From NCBI GenBank assembly GCA_002423545.1, contig DIWP01000046.1, positions 97,807 through 110,993 on the forward strand: a stretch of DNA of 13,187 bases, given 5' to 3'. The notes beneath the pieces are model-generated. The model saw only the letters and a list, made by a program, of their open reading frames with translations, did not search any database and had not been told where the DNA came from. Below, piece after piece: positions 12,375 through 13,187 of the stretch. The stretch is from Thermoleophilia bacterium UBA6103. Lineage in GTDB: Bacteria; Actinomycetota; Thermoleophilia; UBA2241. Positions within the stretch are counted from its first letter, which is position 1. Each line of letters opens with the position of its first letter. The position numbers and the translations under genes were made by a program.

Positions 12375-13187
12375 AGCGCCTCCCCGCGGGTCAGAGTTCG
12401 GAACACCTCGTCCAGCCGGCCGCGCTCCACGTCCAGCTCCGTCACCACCCAGCCGCGCTGGCTGATCAATGCGTTGATCTGCGGGAAGATCACCTGCCCC
12501 GGCTGCGCCAGCACGGTCAGGCTGTTCTCGCGCTCGTTGAGCTCGACCCCGGCCACGCCCGGCAATGCGGCCAGGGCGATGTCGTCCAGCGGGTTATCGC
12601 TGACCAGGGTGACCGCCTGGTGGTACTTCGAACGGCTTTCCAGTTCCAGCGGCGTGCCATCGGCCACCAGCTTGCCGCCGGCAATCACCACCGCGCGGGT
12701 ACACACGGCGGTGACTTCCTCGAGGATATGGGTGGAGATGATCACGATCTTGTCGTGGGCCAGGCCCTGGATCAGCTGGCGCACCTGATGCTTCTGGTTA
12801 GGGTCAAGGCCATCGGTGGGCTCGTCGAGGATCAGCACCTTGGGATCGTGCAGGATCGCCTGGGCCAGACCAACGCGGCGCTTGAAGCCCTTGGACAGCG
12901 TCTCGATAGACTGCCCGAGCACCTTCTCCAGTTCCACCTGCGCCACGGCGGCCTCGACCCGCTGACGCTTGTCCGCACCGCGAAAACCGCGCACCTCGGC
13001 GATGAACTCGAGGAAGCCGCGCACCGTCATGTCGCCATAGCAGGGCGCACCTTCGGGCAGGTAGCCGATCTGCCGCTGGGCCTGCAGGGTCTGGCTCTGG
13101 ATGTCATGGCCGAGGATGCTGGCGGTGCCGGAGCTCGGAGCGAGAAAACCGGTCAGCATCTTCATGGTGGTGGACTTGCCCGCGCCG
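12371..13187 (-). CDS. ABC transporter ATP-binding protein, GldA-like (N-terminus beyond window)
   Basis: ATPase that drives the ABC-2 exporter on the cytoplasmic face. The window cuts it inside Walker A: the visible protein begins GAGKSTTMKMLTG. The later motifs are complete: IGYLPEGAPCYGDMTV (Q-loop region, with Glu where many ABC ATPases have Gln, as is common in this group), signature LSKGFKRRVGLAQ, Walker B with catalytic Glu VLILDEPTDGLDP, and H-loop ISTHILEEV. About 100 further residues form the C-terminal extension seen in this family (DUF4162-like), ending DEVFRTLTRGEAL. The missing part should be only about 30-40 residues. It shares an ATGA overlap with the permease gene. The operon promoter lies to the right of the window. 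Confidence 0.95.
   Translation of the reverse strand, partial: GAGKSTTMKMLTGFLAPSSGTASILGHDIQSQTLQAQRQIGYLPEGAPCYGDMTVRGFLEFIAEVRGFRGADKRQRVEAAVAQVELEKVLGQSIETLSKGFKRRVGLAQAILHDPKVLILDEPTDGLDPNQKHQVRQLIQGLAHDKIVIISTHILEEVTAVCTRAVVIAGGKLVADGTPLELESRSKYHQAVTLVSDNPLDDIALAALPGVAGVELNERENSLTVLAQPGQVIFPQINALISQRGWVVTELDVERGRLDEVFRTLTRGEAL

Noticed and set aside
1..13187. Mobile element, CRISPR array, tRNA or defence island
   Set aside because: No transposase, integrase, regularly spaced repeats, cloverleaf sequence or known defence domain was seen; codon use looks even throughout.

Overview
The window reads as ordinary chromosomal backbone of a high-GC gammaproteobacterium of the Pseudomonas group (Pseudomonas, Ectopseudomonas or Stutzerimonas). 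Signs of this are the GC-rich third positions, an OprO/OprP-type porin, a CigR-like secreted protein, and the order dapE - rlmA - small acidic protein - cold-shock gene, which I recall being conserved around the P. aeruginosa dapE gene. I see no insertion sequence, phage gene, tRNA, rRNA, CRISPR array or toxin-antitoxin pair. Two genes are cut by the window edges: a DEAD-box helicase on the left and an ABC ATPase on the right.

Layout. Positions 1-485 (minus): N-terminal half of a DEAD-box RNA helicase, probably with a TTG start. 632-1063 (plus): CigR-like secreted or membrane protein. 1107-1427 (minus) and 1500-2411 (plus): a small exported protein and a LysR-type regulator, divergent over 72 bp. 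2480-3034 (plus): periplasmic cyclophilin PpiA. 3083-4213 (minus): DUF482/GNAT-fold protein. 4297-5625 (minus): phosphate/polyphosphate-type porin with its own strong terminator and a PHO-box-like upstream region. 5823-6632 (minus): tRNA t6A dehydratase TcdA, divergent from a plus-strand run of dapE (lysine/peptidoglycan precursor), rlmA (23S rRNA methyltransferase) and a conserved acidic protein. 9373-9582 (minus): a cold-shock protein with a good promoter and a leader of about 110 nt. 9797-13187 (minus): a three-gene GldA/GldF/GldG-like ABC exporter operon with tightly coupled junctions.

How the genes relate. Most units are independent housekeeping genes: RNA helicase, tRNA and rRNA modification, cold shock, lysine biosynthesis and envelope functions. 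The clear functional unit is the ABC operon. Its ATPase, permease and large membrane-anchored GldG-like subunit should form one inner-membrane complex of unknown substrate.

I found no convincing undescribed system. The better leads are regulatory: the cold-shock leader with a perfect AAYAAYAA (Hfq/Crc-type) motif, the porin upstream region, and the GldG-type ABC complex in a non-gliding lineage.
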